Of a stretch of DNA of 22,869 nucleotides, positions 14,434 to 21,493 are shown piece after piece. The position numbers were made by a program, and so were the translations under genes. This stretch comes from Oscillospiraceae bacterium (GTDB lineage Bacteria > Bacillota > Clostridia > Oscillospirales > Ruminococcaceae): positions 1 through 22,869 of the forward strand of contig JAAWBP010000119.1 in the NCBI GenBank assembly GCA_022792755.1. The letters run 5' to 3'. How positions within the stretch are numbered: position 1 is the stretch's first letter; each line of letters starts with the position of its first letter. Under the pieces are notes generated by a model that did no database searches, was not told the DNA's origin, and saw nothing but the letters and a program-made list of their open reading frames with translations.

Positions 14434-15354
14434 ATGAACTTCAAAAAGCTTTCGGCAGCACTTTTGTGTTTGATCTTTTTTGTCACAGTTCTTACAGGCT
14501 GCCCCATCTCGCCGCCTGCCGACTTATTCAAAAGTTCGGCGTCGTCTGAGGAGGTAAGCTCCGACCAATCGTCGAGCGAAGAATCTTCGGACGGTTCAGA
14601 CAGTTCTGATCTGCCGGAGCCGGATTCCTCAAGCTCCGATCAATCTTCAAATGAGGTTTCTTCCAATAGTCAAAGCAGTTCCTCGACACAATCTTCAGCG
14701 CCGTCTGCCCCTTCGAAATCCGAACCCGAATCTCAACCGGCACACCAGCACAATTACTCCGTGCAGGTCGTCGCCCCGACCTGCACACAAAACGGTTACA
14801 CGGTACATACCTGCGCCTGCGGCAGTCAATATACTGACAGCAGTACAAACGCTTTGGGCCACAGCTGGGGAGATTGGAAGGTCGTGTCCCAGCCGACAAC
14901 CGCCCGCGAAGGGCAAAAGCAGAGAAGCTGCACGCGCTGCGGCGGTTCAGAAACTGCGTCTGTCCCGCGGCTCGAGCCGGATTCCAGCACATTTGCCGCA
15001 GAGGTGATCAAACTGGTGAACGCTGAGCGTGCAAAAGCGGGACTCTCGCCTTTGTCCCAGGACTCCGATTTGAGCAGCTATGCGCAGCTTCGCAGCACAG
15101 AAATCGTGAGCAAGTTTGCCCACCAGCGTCCCGACGGGGCAAGTGCACTGGACTATGTGATGAATACAGGTAAATATGTCACTTGCGGCGAAAATATCGC
15201 AATGGGGCAGCGTTCGCCCGAAGAAGTTATGAACTCTTGGATGAACTCTCCCGGACACCGTGCGAATATTTTAAACGAAAGCTTTTCTTATATCGGTGTA
15301 GGCTGCTGCAATTCAAACGGGACGCTTTACTGGGTGCAAATTTTTGGGGGCTGA
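14434..15354 (+). CDS. Lipoprotein with Ser-rich linker, Cys-rich repeats and CAP (SCP/PR-1) domain
   Basis: 306 residues, exported. The signal peptide ends in lipobox VLTGC, with Cys23 as the lipid-attachment residue. Residues about 30-105 form a Ser/Asp/Glu-rich, low-complexity linker suited to crossing the cell wall. Two short Cys-containing repeats follow (about 108-180: PTCTQNGYTVHTCACG with ALGHSWGDW, then REGQKQRSCTRCGG), a type common in surface proteins of gut Clostridia. The C-terminal CAP domain (about 185-306) has VIKLVNAERAKAGLSPL, a region with the conserved His (FAHQRPDG), ENIAMG, and the SPGHRANILN signature. AAGGAG (14419-14424) supports the ATG at 14434 over an in-frame ATG at 14338. 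Secreted bacterial CAP proteins are known, but the specific role here is unknown. Confidence 0.88.
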   Translation: MNFKKLSAALLCLIFFVTVLTGCPISPPADLFKSSASSEEVSSDQSSSEESSDGSDSSDLPEPDSSSSDQSSNEVSSNSQSSSSTQSSAPSAPSKSEPESQPAHQHNYSVQVVAPTCTQNGYTVHTCACGSQYTDSSTNALGHSWGDWKVVSQPTTAREGQKQRSCTRCGGSETASVPRLEPDSSTFAAEVIKLVNAERAKAGLSPLSQDSDLSSYAQLRSTEIVSKFAHQRPDGASALDYVMNTGKYVTCGENIAMGQRSPEEVMNSWMNSPGHRANILNESFSYIGVGCCNSNGTLYWVQIFGG

Positions 15355-15438
15355 TTTTTGTAATCTAACCATATGAAGACGATGTGCGGTTTTTCGAGTA
15401 AATTTTTATTAAGGCAGGCTTTTTAAATCGTAAAAGAG

Positions 15439-15475
15439 AAAGGGCTAGGCTGCGGGGCAGCCTAGCCCTTTTATT
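15439..15475. terminator. strong terminator hairpin after the CAP lipoprotein gene
   Basis: A perfect 15-bp stem (15439-15453 with 15457-15471) with a GGG loop. T-rich sequence follows to the right, and a weaker T-rich run lies on the opposite strand, so it can also end leftward transcription from the ferredoxin/hcp remnant. Confidence 0.9.
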
Positions 15476-15532
15476 TGATTTTGTTCTATGTTATACGCTA
15501 TAACTTTTTGAAGGCGAGTCAAAAAACGGTTT

Positions 15533-15619
15533 AAGACTAGCGGTCTTGCCGCAGACATCGGCTTTCCCGGTTCAGCCAGCCGTCCTCTCACACGGAAAAC
15601 AAAACATTCTGTTATCCAT
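15533..15619 (-). pseudogene. hcp: 5' remnant of an hcp (hybrid cluster protein / hydroxylamine reductase) gene
   Basis: Starting at ATG 15619 on the minus strand, with GAGGA upstream, the frame reads MDNRMFCFPCERTAG, then a TGA stop (15572-15574), then in the same frame TGKADVCGKTASL. This resembles the start of Hcp, whose N-terminal cluster motif has the form C-x2-C ... C-x5-C followed by GK. The first two cysteines and the last one survive. The third is lost at the stop, probably by a small deletion of a GC-repeat-like CTGC stretch. The usual Gln residues in C-x-QCEQT are Pro and Arg here. Recognisable similarity ends after about 30 codons; the remaining 500 or so codons are gone and a terminator stands there instead. 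It sits 24 bp downstream of the ferredoxin gene, where hcp often lies in Clostridia. Confidence 0.7.
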
Positions 15620-15642
15620 TTGAAATCCTCGCTTTCTTTATT

Positions 15643-16353
15643 TTAGTCCAGTATTCTTCCGTCCGTAGAAATGGTTACGACTTGCCAGGGAATGAACTTT
15701 CCGCTGTTTTGCAGTGCCGTCTTCGCCGCGTGCTCCAGCCCGCCGCAGCAGGGAACCTCCATGCGGACGATAGTGACGCTCTTAATATCGTTATTGCGGA
15801 TGATCTCCATCAGCTTCTCAGAATAGTCCACACCGTCCAGCTTGGGACAGCCGACAAGCGTGATGTGCCCCTTGATGAACCTCTCATGGAAAGCGGCATA
15901 GGCGTAGGCCGTGCAGTCGGCGGCGACCAGCAGCCTTGCCCCGTCAAAATACGGCGCATTCACCGGAGCGAGCTTGATCTGCACCGGCCACTGCGATAGA
16001 TGGCTCACCTGCTCGGCATGGGATGATTCCGCGCCGGTGCATTCCGCGTGCTCAATCTTCCTCGACTGACTGCCGGGGCATCCGCAGGGCAGGTTCTCCC
16101 CCTCCTTCCGCATCTTTTTCTGCTTGGCTTCCAGCACGGCTTTCTCATCGTACGCCGCTGCTTCACGCTCAACGAAAGTAATGGCTCCCGTGGGGCAGGT
16201 GGGCAGGCAGTCGCCCAACCCGTCACAGGAGTCGTCCCGCATGAGCTGCGCTTTTCCGTCCACCATGACAATGGCTCCCTCATGGCAGGCCTCAGCGCAA
16301 GCGCCGCAGCCGTTGCATTTATCTCGGTCGATTTCAATGATTCTTCTTTTCAT
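15643..16353 (-). CDS. 4Fe-4S ferredoxin-family protein (hcp-associated type)
   Basis: 236 residues, cytoplasmic. The N-terminus holds one complete [4Fe-4S] motif, Cys13/16/19/23 (CNGCGACAEAC), and a second, shortened cysteine group, Cys43/49/53 (CDGLGDCLPTCP), in which the second position is Leu46. A charged linker with CGCPG follows, then a C-terminal domain (about 122-236) with LSQWPVQIKLAPVNAPYF, AADCTAYAYAAFHE, GCPKLDGVDYSEK and MEVPCCGG, giving four more cysteines. This architecture is typical of ferredoxins encoded beside hcp and a Crp/Fnr regulator in Clostridia, probably reducing Hcp. Here hcp itself is a relic, so the present partner is unclear. The start at 16353 has a near-perfect AAGGAGGT site. 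The gene is divergent from the regulator at 16438. Confidence 0.85.
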   Translation of the reverse strand: MKRRIIEIDRDKCNGCGACAEACHEGAIVMVDGKAQLMRDDSCDGLGDCLPTCPTGAITFVEREAAAYDEKAVLEAKQKKMRKEGENLPCGCPGSQSRKIEHAECTGAESSHAEQVSHLSQWPVQIKLAPVNAPYFDGARLLVAADCTAYAYAAFHERFIKGHITLVGCPKLDGVDYSEKLMEIIRNNDIKSVTIVRMEVPCCGGLEHAAKTALQNSGKFIPWQVVTISTDGRILD

Positions 16354-16388
16354 AACAGCACCTCCTTGCTTTTGTATTTTTATTATAG

Positions 16389-16423
16389 TATAATAAATTC
16401 AACAGATCCGTTGAATTTTCAAC
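16389..16423. promoter_or_regulatory. Crp/Fnr operator cluster and divergent promoters
   Basis: The half-site TTCAAC occurs three times in alternating orientation. AAATTCAAC (16395-16403)/GTTGAATTT (16410-16418) forms a perfect 9-bp dyad with a CRP-like 6-bp spacer. GTTGAA-TT-TTCAAC (16410-16423) forms a second, overlapping dyad. A rightward promoter TTGCTT (16366-16371)-17-TATAAT (16389-16394) would start about 16401, inside the first dyad, suggesting autorepression. The leftward promoter has a -10 (TATAAT, 16382-16387) but no good -35, which suggests activation from the dyads. Confidence 0.65.
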
Positions 16424-16437
16424 GAAAGAGGATTATT

Positions 16438-17100
16438 ATGAAAGATTTTTTATCCATTATCCGATCTTCTCAACTCTTTTCCGGTATTTCCGAAAATGAA
16501 CTTACGGCCATGCTTTCCTGTCTTGATACAAAAAAAGAGGACTTCCCCAAAAATACATTTTTACTGCGCGTCGGTGATACAGCAGAGTCGATAGGTCTTG
16601 TGCTGTCTGGAAGCATTTTGATCATACAGGAGGATATCTGGGGCAACCGCAACATTATTTCCAAAGCGGGGCCGGGACAAACTTTTGCTGCCGCCTATGC
16701 CTGTGCCCCAGGTTCGGTGCTGAACGTAAGCGTGGCTGCCGAAACGCCGGTCACGGTAATGTTTTTGAATGTAAAACGCATTCTGAATGTGTGCCCGTCC
16801 GCCTGTGCGCACCACAGCCGGATCATCCGCAACCTGCTCGGCGAGCTCGCAGAGAAAAATCTGCGTTTCGGCGAAAAACTCATACACATGGGGCAACGTA
16901 CCACGCGCGCAAAGCTGATGTCCTATTTTTCTTATGAAGCACAGCGGCTCGGAAAATATGAATTCGACATTCCTTTTTCAAGACAGCAGCTTGCGGATTA
17001 TCTCGCGGTCGAGCGCAGCGGACTGTCGCTTGAACTTGGGAAAATGCGGACCGAAGGCCTTCTTGACTTTCATAAGAGCCATTTTGTTCTGAAGGTGTAA
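16438..17100 (+). CDS. Crp/Fnr-family transcriptional regulator
   Basis: 220 residues. The N-terminal cyclic-nucleotide-binding-like beta barrel spans about 10-120 (VGDTAESIGLVLSGSILI; GPGQTFAAAYACAPG), followed by a dimerisation helix (about 120-150). The C-terminal winged helix is at about 165-220 (FSRQQLADYLAVERSGLS, then LGKMRTEGLL). There is no N-terminal Fnr cysteine cluster, so the signal is unlikely to be sensed by a Fnr-type Fe-S centre; cysteines are scattered near residues 88 and 120-125. The start at ATG 16438 is preceded by AGAGGA. Its partner genes (the divergent ferredoxin and the hcp relic) suggest a nitrosative or redox stress regulator acting at the TTCAAC dyads between the genes. 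The signal and regulon are inferred. Confidence 0.85.
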   Translation: MKDFLSIIRSSQLFSGISENELTAMLSCLDTKKEDFPKNTFLLRVGDTAESIGLVLSGSILIIQEDIWGNRNIISKAGPGQTFAAAYACAPGSVLNVSVAAETPVTVMFLNVKRILNVCPSACAHHSRIIRNLLGELAEKNLRFGEKLIHMGQRTTRAKLMSYFSYEAQRLGKYEFDIPFSRQQLADYLAVERSGLSLELGKMRTEGLLDFHKSHFVLKV

Positions 17101-17132
17101 ATCTCATCAATATTGTGTTTATTCCGGCAAAG

Positions 17133-17163
17133 AAAAAGACCGGATGAAATCATCCGGCCTTTT
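17133..17163. terminator. bidirectional terminator between the Crp/Fnr gene and the SASP gene
   Basis: CCGGATG (17140-17146)/CATCCGG (17151-17157) with an AAAT loop, flanked by an A-rich and a T-rich tract. It serves both convergent genes. Confidence 0.88.
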
Positions 17164-17178
17164 AAGAAATAAACTTCG

Positions 17179-17370
17179 TTATTTCACAGAATTTTCGTAA
17201 GCTTCGATCATTTTCTTGACCATCTGACCGCCGACAGAACCAGCCTGCTTAGAGGTCAGCTCACCGTTGTAACCATTCTTGAGGTTTACACCAACTTCGG
17301 TCGCAGCTTCCATTTTAAAGCGATCCATCGCCTCACGAGCCTGCGGGACAACAATTTTATTGCTAGCCAT
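17179..17370 (-). CDS. Alpha/beta-type small acid-soluble spore protein
   Basis: 63 residues. These proteins coat and protect DNA in the dormant spore and are degraded by the Gpr protease at germination. Both family blocks are present: VVPQAREAMDRFKMEAATEV with GVNL (residues about 7-31), including the Gpr-cleavage region around ATEVGV, and the C-terminal SKQAGSVGGQMVKKMIE. The length is normal. The ribosome binding site is AAGGAG, 11 bases before the ATG at 17370. Transcription is probably forespore-specific from the sigma-G-like promoter upstream. The gene is monocistronic and shows that the organism is a spore former. Confidence 0.95.
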   Translation of the reverse strand: MASNKIVVPQAREAMDRFKMEAATEVGVNLKNGYNGELTSKQAGSVGGQMVKKMIEAYENSVK

Positions 17371-17432
17371 TCTTGTTTACACTCCTTACTTACATTCGTT
17401 TTTGAAATGTTTTTTAATTGCGTTTGCAATAG

Positions 17433-17461
17433 TATTATGTTCTTTCAAACAGCGAATATAA
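17433..17461 (-). promoter_or_regulatory. sigma-G-like forespore promoter of the SASP gene
   Basis: On the minus strand CATAATA (17433-17439) matches the sigma-G -10 (CATNNTA). Seventeen bases further upstream TTATA (17457-17461) is close to the GNATR -35. The leader is about 55-60 nt. Confidence 0.6.
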
Positions 17462-17575
17462 AAGGTAATTATCGGAAAAATTGTCAGTTTTTTTGTTTTT
17501 AAAACCGGCTTCAGATAATTCTTTAAGGAACAAGCAAAAACGTTTGAACCTGGCTAACAGCTGGCTATATTTGGA

Positions 17576-19396
17576 TCATTCCACGGTGACGCTCTTTGCG
17601 AGGTTTCTCGGTTTATCCACATCGCATCCGCGCAGGATCGTGGTGTAGTAGGCAAAAAGCTGGAGCGGGACGATGGTCATCAGCGGCATGAAAATGTCGT
17701 CATAGACAGGAATCCGCAGGATATAGTCGGCAACCTCGGGATCGACAACGGCATCCTGCTTGCAGATCAGCAAAACCTTCGCCCCGCGCGCCCGGACTTC
17801 TTTGACGTTGCTGATGGTTTTTTCGTAAATCCTGGTCTGGGTGGCAACCGCTATTACCGGTACGTCTTGGGAAATCAGCGAAATCGTTCCGTGCTTGAGT
17901 TCTCCGGCTGCATAAGCTTCGGAGTGGATATAAGAAATCTCCTTGAGCTTCAAAGACCCCTCCAACGACAGCGCGTAATCCAGCCCGCGCCCAATAAAGA
18001 ACAAGCTGTGGGCATTTTGAAATTTAGAAGCGTAATACTGGCACTCGTGGGTATCTTTAAGCATTGCCTCCATCGATTTTGAAATGTCAAAGAGGGTGCG
18101 GCAGAATTCAGCCGATTCCTGTTCGGTCATCCTGCCCCTTGCCAGCGCAAATTTGATCGCCAGCAGATACATCACGGCGACCTGTACGGTATACGCTTTG
18201 GTGCTGGCGACCGAAATCTCCAGACCCGCATAGGTGTAGATCACATCGTCCGCCTCCCGCGCAATGGAAGAACCGACCACATTGACAACCGCAAGGGTGT
18301 GCGCTCCAACTTCTTTCGCCGCACGGAGCGCCGCCAAGGAATCCGCCGTCTCTCCCGATTGTGAGATGACGATGACCAGGTCGTCCTTGTCTAAAAGCAG
18401 GTCGCGGTAACGGAATTCAGAAGCGATTTCCACATTGACCGGAAGGCGCGCCATCCGCTCGATCAGGTACTTTCCGATCATCCCCGCATGCATTGCCGTG
18501 CCGCAGGCGACGATTTGAACCGATTTAAACCGGCCAAATGTGTCGTCCGGCAGGTTGGGAAGATGGAAATGCGGAACGCCGTCCTCAATCCGGGGAGAAA
18601 TCGTATTGACAATAGCGGTAGGCTGTTCATTGATCTCTTTGATCATAAAATGGGGATAACCGCCCTTTTCCGCAGCCTCCATATCCCAGTCGGCAGTCAT
18701 CAGCTCTTTGGAAAGGATATCGCCGTTTACATCCGTAATCGTCACGCTGTCGGCGGTCAGCTCAGCAATTTCATCCTGCTCCAGAAGATAATAGTCGCGG
18801 GTGTATTTCAAAATAGCCGGTACGTCCGAAGCAATAAAATTTTCGCCCTTGCCTACCCCAACGATCAGGGGGCTGTCCTTCCGGGTGGCGAATATTTTCC
18901 CAGGGAAATCGCGGAAAATAATTCCGAGCGCATACGACCCGTGAATTTTTGCCAAAACGGAGCGGATCGCCTTGAGCGGATCCCCGGTGTAATAATAATC
19001 CAAAAGCTTTGCAATGGTTTCCGTGTCGGTCTGTGACTCGAAAACATAACCTTTTTCTTCCAGAAACGCCTTCACAGCCATATAGTTTTCGATGATGCCA
19101 TTGTGCACGATCGAAATGCTTTCGTTTCCGTGCGGGTGGGAATTGACGTCAGACGGCTCCCCGTGAGTGGCCCACCGGGTGTGACCGATCCCACAGGTTC
19201 CGGACGGCTTCCCTTCCTCTTCCATCCTTTGGATTAAATCGGTCAGGCGGCCCCTCGATTTTACAACCCGGATTTCACCCTCCTCAAAAACAGCGATTCC
19301 CGCTGAATCATAACCACGATACTCCAGATGCTGCAGGCCGTCTATTAAGACATCCGTCACATCCTGCATACCAACATAGCCAACAATTCCACACAT
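17576..19396 (-). CDS. glmS: Glutamine-fructose-6-phosphate aminotransferase (isomerizing)
   Basis: 606 residues, full length. It makes glucosamine-6-phosphate from fructose-6-phosphate and glutamine, the entry to peptidoglycan amino sugars. The N-terminal class II glutaminase domain begins MCGIVGYVG, with Cys2 as the nucleophile after Met removal (also HTRWATHGEPSDVNSHPH; VHNGIIENY). Two SIS sugar-isomerase domains follow (about 285-420, with VACGTAMHAGMIGKY and SQSGETADSLAAL; about 455-590, with FFIGRGLDYALSLEGSLKLKE). The canonical C-terminus DKPRNLAKSVTVE is intact. AGAGGTGG precedes the ATG. No glmS ribozyme is evident in the short leader, so control differs from Bacillus. No clear terminator was seen downstream, where a CTGGCTA direct repeat lies at 17550-17567. 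Confidence 0.97.
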   Translation of the reverse strand: MCGIVGYVGMQDVTDVLIDGLQHLEYRGYDSAGIAVFEEGEIRVVKSRGRLTDLIQRMEEEGKPSGTCGIGHTRWATHGEPSDVNSHPHGNESISIVHNGIIENYMAVKAFLEEKGYVFESQTDTETIAKLLDYYYTGDPLKAIRSVLAKIHGSYALGIIFRDFPGKIFATRKDSPLIVGVGKGENFIASDVPAILKYTRDYYLLEQDEIAELTADSVTITDVNGDILSKELMTADWDMEAAEKGGYPHFMIKEINEQPTAIVNTISPRIEDGVPHFHLPNLPDDTFGRFKSVQIVACGTAMHAGMIGKYLIERMARLPVNVEIASEFRYRDLLLDKDDLVIVISQSGETADSLAALRAAKEVGAHTLAVVNVVGSSIAREADDVIYTYAGLEISVASTKAYTVQVAVMYLLAIKFALARGRMTEQESAEFCRTLFDISKSMEAMLKDTHECQYYASKFQNAHSLFFIGRGLDYALSLEGSLKLKEISYIHSEAYAAGELKHGTISLISQDVPVIAVATQTRIYEKTISNVKEVRARGAKVLLICKQDAVVDPEVADYILRIPVYDDIFMPLMTIVPLQLFAYYTTILRGCDVDKPRNLAKSVTVE

Positions 19397-19463
19397 AATC
19401 TTCCACCTCTGACTTTATTATGGTTTTATTTGAGATTCGTTTATTTTTATATGAGATGAGGAC

Positions 19464-19492
19464 ATTGTACTATAAAATAAGCTGATAGTCAA
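19464..19492 (-). promoter_or_regulatory. sigma-A promoter of glmS
   Basis: On the minus strand: TTGACT (19487-19492), a 17-bp spacer and TACAAT (19464-19469). The leader is about 60 nt, too short for the glmS ribozyme. Confidence 0.8.
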
Positions 19493-19530
19493 TTTATTGC
19501 TTGTATTAATCGATATTTAGAAAAAGTTAA

Positions 19531-19559
19531 TTGGCGTTTGGTTGAGGGTATGGTATAAT
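19531..19559 (+). promoter_or_regulatory. possible promoter of the peptide-binding lipoprotein gene
   Basis: TTGGCG (19531-19536), a 17-bp spacer and a perfect TATAAT (19554-19559). The -10 lies inside the left arm of the 18-bp inverted repeat, so promoter and repeat are interlocked. The leader to GTG 19716 would be about 150 nt. Confidence 0.5.
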
Positions 19560-19588
19560 ATCTGCAAAGTAGATATTATACCATACCC
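19546..19588. repeat. perfect 18-bp inverted repeat
   Basis: GGGTATGGTATAATATCT (19546-19563) is exactly complementary to 19571-19588, with a 7-nt centre GCAAAGT. The following CCTTTT is a poor U-run and no rightward gene ends here, so it is not an obvious terminator. It may be an operator, a cruciform or a relic of a small repeat element. Confidence 0.85.
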
Positions 19589-19715
19589 CTTTTATGGCCG
19601 TTAAATAAACGCGACAGAAATTTCTATGATATAAATTATATGAAACTTATATTCGACTAAGGCTTTTAACCTTCAATCACTTTTGACCAACTGTAGACAA
19701 GGAGAGTGAAACCAG

Positions 19716-21299
19716 GTGCTTACCTGCAAAAAAATAATCTGCGCTTGTCTTTCCCTTCTGCTGATCCTGCCCTTTTCCGCTTGTGGTTCGGGTAAAGCAG
19801 ATCAGCTGATAAAATACAATATCCCTTCCGACCCGGTAAATCTCGACCCTCCGCTAGCCGATGACCCGCAGTCCGCTTTGGTCGTGACAAATCTATTTGA
19901 AGGGCTGCTCCGGCTTACCGCAGATGGAAAGCTGACCGAAGGGGTCGCCTCCGACTACGAGATGAGCGGAGACGGGCTTTCCTACACTTTCCATTTGCGG
20001 AAGGAGGCGAAATGGAGTGACGGAACAGCTCTGACGGCGAAGGACTTTGTATTCGGTTTCCAGCGCCTTTTCGATCCCTCAACCGGTTCTGTTTCCGCCA
20101 AAAGGCTTTACTGCATCGAAAATGCCGAGCAGGTACATGCCGGAACCCTTCCGGTGGATTCGCTCGGTGTGACGGCGGCGGATGATCAGACCCTGACGAT
20201 TCACCTTGCATATCCCGATGCCATGTTTTTGACGCTCCTGACCACCCCTGCCGCTATGCCCTGCAACGAAACATTTTTTAAAGAGGCAAAAGGACGTTAT
20301 GGCCTGACTGGGAAAACAATTTTATCAAACGGCGCTTATTATTTAAAGGACTGGTCAAAGGGCGAATATCTCGCTCTCCGGCGGAATGAGGAATACCATT
20401 CCGCTGCATCGGTAAAAAATGGCGGCGTCAGCCTTTATATCCAGCAGGATACGGCCGCTACCTTTGCCGACTTTAACAGCGGCGGAATTCACGCCCTTTA
20501 TCTGGACGGCCGCCAGGCGGAGGCTCTGACCGGGAAAGGGTATCATATCGACAAGGACAGCAATACTGTCTGGGGAGTCCTAATCAACCGCACGAAGCCT
20601 GCGCTCTCCAACGGAAATATCGTCAAAGCACTGGCATATGGCCTCGACCGCTCCAGCTACACAGAGTACCTTTCCGATTACTTATCGACAGCAGAGGCAA
20701 TCGTACCGCCTGCGGTTACGATCCTCGACCGATCCTACCGGGAAGATCTCTCAGAGGCCGCCGGCCCCTCCTACAATGCCGAAGCGGCAAGGCAAGCGGC
20801 ACAGACGGGTTTTTCAGAATTGCAGGTGGCCAATCTAACCGAGTTGACGGTAATTGTTCCAAAAGATCCGCCAATCCCGTCCTTGTTTTCCTACGTTTCT
20901 CAGGTTTGGCAGCGGGATTTGGGCATCTATTTCAAAGTCGAACAGCTCGAACTGGACGAATACCGCCGGCGGCTGTCGGCGGGGGACTTCGACTGTGCAG
21001 TCATACAGTTAGCAGGAGAATACAACAGTCCCGGTGTCTTTTTATCGCAGTTTGAAGGGATGGAGCAGTACGGCATCCAGCTGCCTGGGCTTCGGGAACT
21101 GCTGCATCAGGCGTCACGCGGGAATCTGGAGCAAAGCGCTGCCCTCTATCAACAGGCGGAGCAGATGGTCTTGGACAGCGGTATCTTTCTGCCTTTGTTT
21201 TATCAAACCAACTGTTTCATCTCTAGTTCCTCTGTGACAGGCTTTATTCACGATATTTCGGGGCAGATCGTAGACTTCAAAAATTGTACGTTTTCTTGA
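19716..21299 (+). CDS. ABC-transporter oligopeptide-binding lipoprotein (OppA/SBP family 5)
   Basis: 527 residues, exported and lipid-anchored outside the membrane. The signal peptide ends LPFSAC with Cys23 as the lipidation residue. The mature part is a family 5 solute-binding protein: IPSDPVNLDPPLADDPQS, NLFEGLLRL, YTFHLRKEAKWSDG, TAKDFVFGFQRLFDP and LSNGAYYLKDW are the usual landmarks. It would capture peptides for an Opp/Dpp-type importer. No permease or ATPase gene is adjacent on either side, so it is an orphan that must work with a transporter encoded elsewhere or act as a sensor. The start is GTG 19716, with AAGGAG 11 bases upstream. The upstream region carries the 18-bp inverted repeat. 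Ligand specificity is unknown. Confidence 0.9.
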   Translation: MLTCKKIICACLSLLLILPFSACGSGKADQLIKYNIPSDPVNLDPPLADDPQSALVVTNLFEGLLRLTADGKLTEGVASDYEMSGDGLSYTFHLRKEAKWSDGTALTAKDFVFGFQRLFDPSTGSVSAKRLYCIENAEQVHAGTLPVDSLGVTAADDQTLTIHLAYPDAMFLTLLTTPAAMPCNETFFKEAKGRYGLTGKTILSNGAYYLKDWSKGEYLALRRNEEYHSAASVKNGGVSLYIQQDTAATFADFNSGGIHALYLDGRQAEALTGKGYHIDKDSNTVWGVLINRTKPALSNGNIVKALAYGLDRSSYTEYLSDYLSTAEAIVPPAVTILDRSYREDLSEAAGPSYNAEAARQAAQTGFSELQVANLTELTVIVPKDPPIPSLFSYVSQVWQRDLGIYFKVEQLELDEYRRRLSAGDFDCAVIQLAGEYNSPGVFLSQFEGMEQYGIQLPGLRELLHQASRGNLEQSAALYQQAEQMVLDSGIFLPLFYQTNCFISSSSVTGFIHDISGQIVDFKNCTFS

Positions 21300-21367
21300 T
21301 TCAGCCCCCTGAAAAGACAGCCTCAAAAATTTTTCCAGCTTTTATAAAGTCTAAATTCATGTGGTCT

Positions 21368-21402
21368 AAACTGGGCTGCGGAAATCCGCAGCCCAGTTTT
21401 TA
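21368..21402 (+). terminator. intrinsic terminator after the peptide-binding lipoprotein gene
   Basis: AAACTGGGCTGCGG (21368-21381)/CCGCAGCCCAGTTT (21386-21399) with an AAAT loop and a T-run through 21401. Confidence 0.92.
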
Positions 21403-21493
21403 CTGCTAATTTCGTCCCTTTGAAACAATTTGCTATTCATAAAATATCCCCTCATGTAAATAATAAACATATTCTTAAAAATCGGTGATGTAA

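Noticed and set aside
15480..15640. A tRNA or small RNA gene between the terminator and the ferredoxin gene
   Set aside because: No cloverleaf fits; the conserved-looking stretch is explained by the hcp remnant on the minus strand.
16048..16437. N-terminal extension of the Crp/Fnr regulator from 16048
   Set aside because: The extension is antisense to the ferredoxin gene and crosses the promoter region. ATG 16438 has AGAGGA upstream and gives a normal family length.
21420..21445. Promoter TTGAAA/TAAAAT ahead of the unknown 187-residue gene
   Set aside because: The spacer is only 14 bp, too short for sigma-A. No clear sporulation sigma-factor match was found either.
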